The position numbers and the translations under genes are program-made. From assembly GCF_964340395.1 (NCBI RefSeq), contig NC_135557.1:4920216-4976215 (forward strand): a stretch of DNA of 56,000 bases, in the 5' to 3' direction. Within the stretch, counting starts at the first letter, position 1. Each line of letters starts with the position of its first letter. Source of the DNA: Glandiceps talaboti. Taxonomy: Eukaryota; Hemichordata; Enteropneusta; Spengelidae. The notes beneath the pieces are model-generated. The model saw only the letters and a program-made list of their open reading frames with translations, was not told the DNA's origin and did not search any database. Below are positions 55,981 through 56,000 of this stretch, piece after piece.

Positions 55981-56000
55981 CTAAACACATAAAGGAATAA

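Overview
This is eukaryotic DNA, almost certainly from a marine invertebrate. The evidence is GT-AG introns, AT-rich non-coding DNA full of microsatellites, a LINE with two intact ORFs, and animal-type innate-immunity domains (death effector domain, NB-ARC ATPase, TPR). A lancelet, hemichordate, echinoderm or mollusc would all fit; I cannot fix the phylum from sequence alone.

Layout. (1) 1-14224, + strand: the 3' part of gene A, an NB-ARC/TPR protein of the Apaf-1/NLR kind. Seven phase-compatible exons run to a stop at 14222-14224; the 5' exons lie left of the window. Its introns hold a hairpin insertion, an ORF1-only LINE derivative with a 17-bp target duplication, a decayed Ty3/gypsy integrase and a tRNA-related SINE-like segment. 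(2) 14225-33950: no convincing host gene. It holds tandem repeats, a LINE with intact ORF1 and ORF2 (about 18.9-23.25 kb, - strand) embedded in (ATAC)n arrays, a 383-bp palindromic element with a 7-bp target duplication, and dispersed repeats. (3) 34341-52291, + strand: the 5' part of gene B, a paralogue of gene A. It starts with a death effector domain (DED) split over two exons, then a linker exon, then the same two exons that open the NB-ARC region of gene A. It runs off the right side. (4) 34665-47414: a 12.75-kb Polinton/Maverick-type element sitting in the intron between the two DED exons. It has 0.62-0.64-kb terminal inverted repeats beginning AG and a 6-bp target duplication (GCAATC). 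(5) 53397-56000: a 21-bp minisatellite and a 1.77-kb element with inverted termini.

The Polinton-type element is the most interesting object. Almost all of its genes are on the - strand: an rve/chromodomain integrase, a probable double-jelly-roll major capsid protein, an A32/FtsK-like packaging ATPase, and at least eight small proteins of unknown function, several with membrane segments. Only about 60 codons of a protein-primed type B DNA polymerase remain, on the + strand at the right end, so the element has lost its replicase. Several genes are broken by single stops or short frameshifts, and one zinc-ribbon gene is so broken that no long ORF marks it. Yet the two terminal repeats are nearly identical. 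This suggests either recent movement of an already defective copy with help from a relative, or some homopolymer assembly errors.

Host and element are physically joined: the element is carried inside an innate-immune receptor gene whose exon phases still join across it. Whether that gene is still correctly spliced is open.
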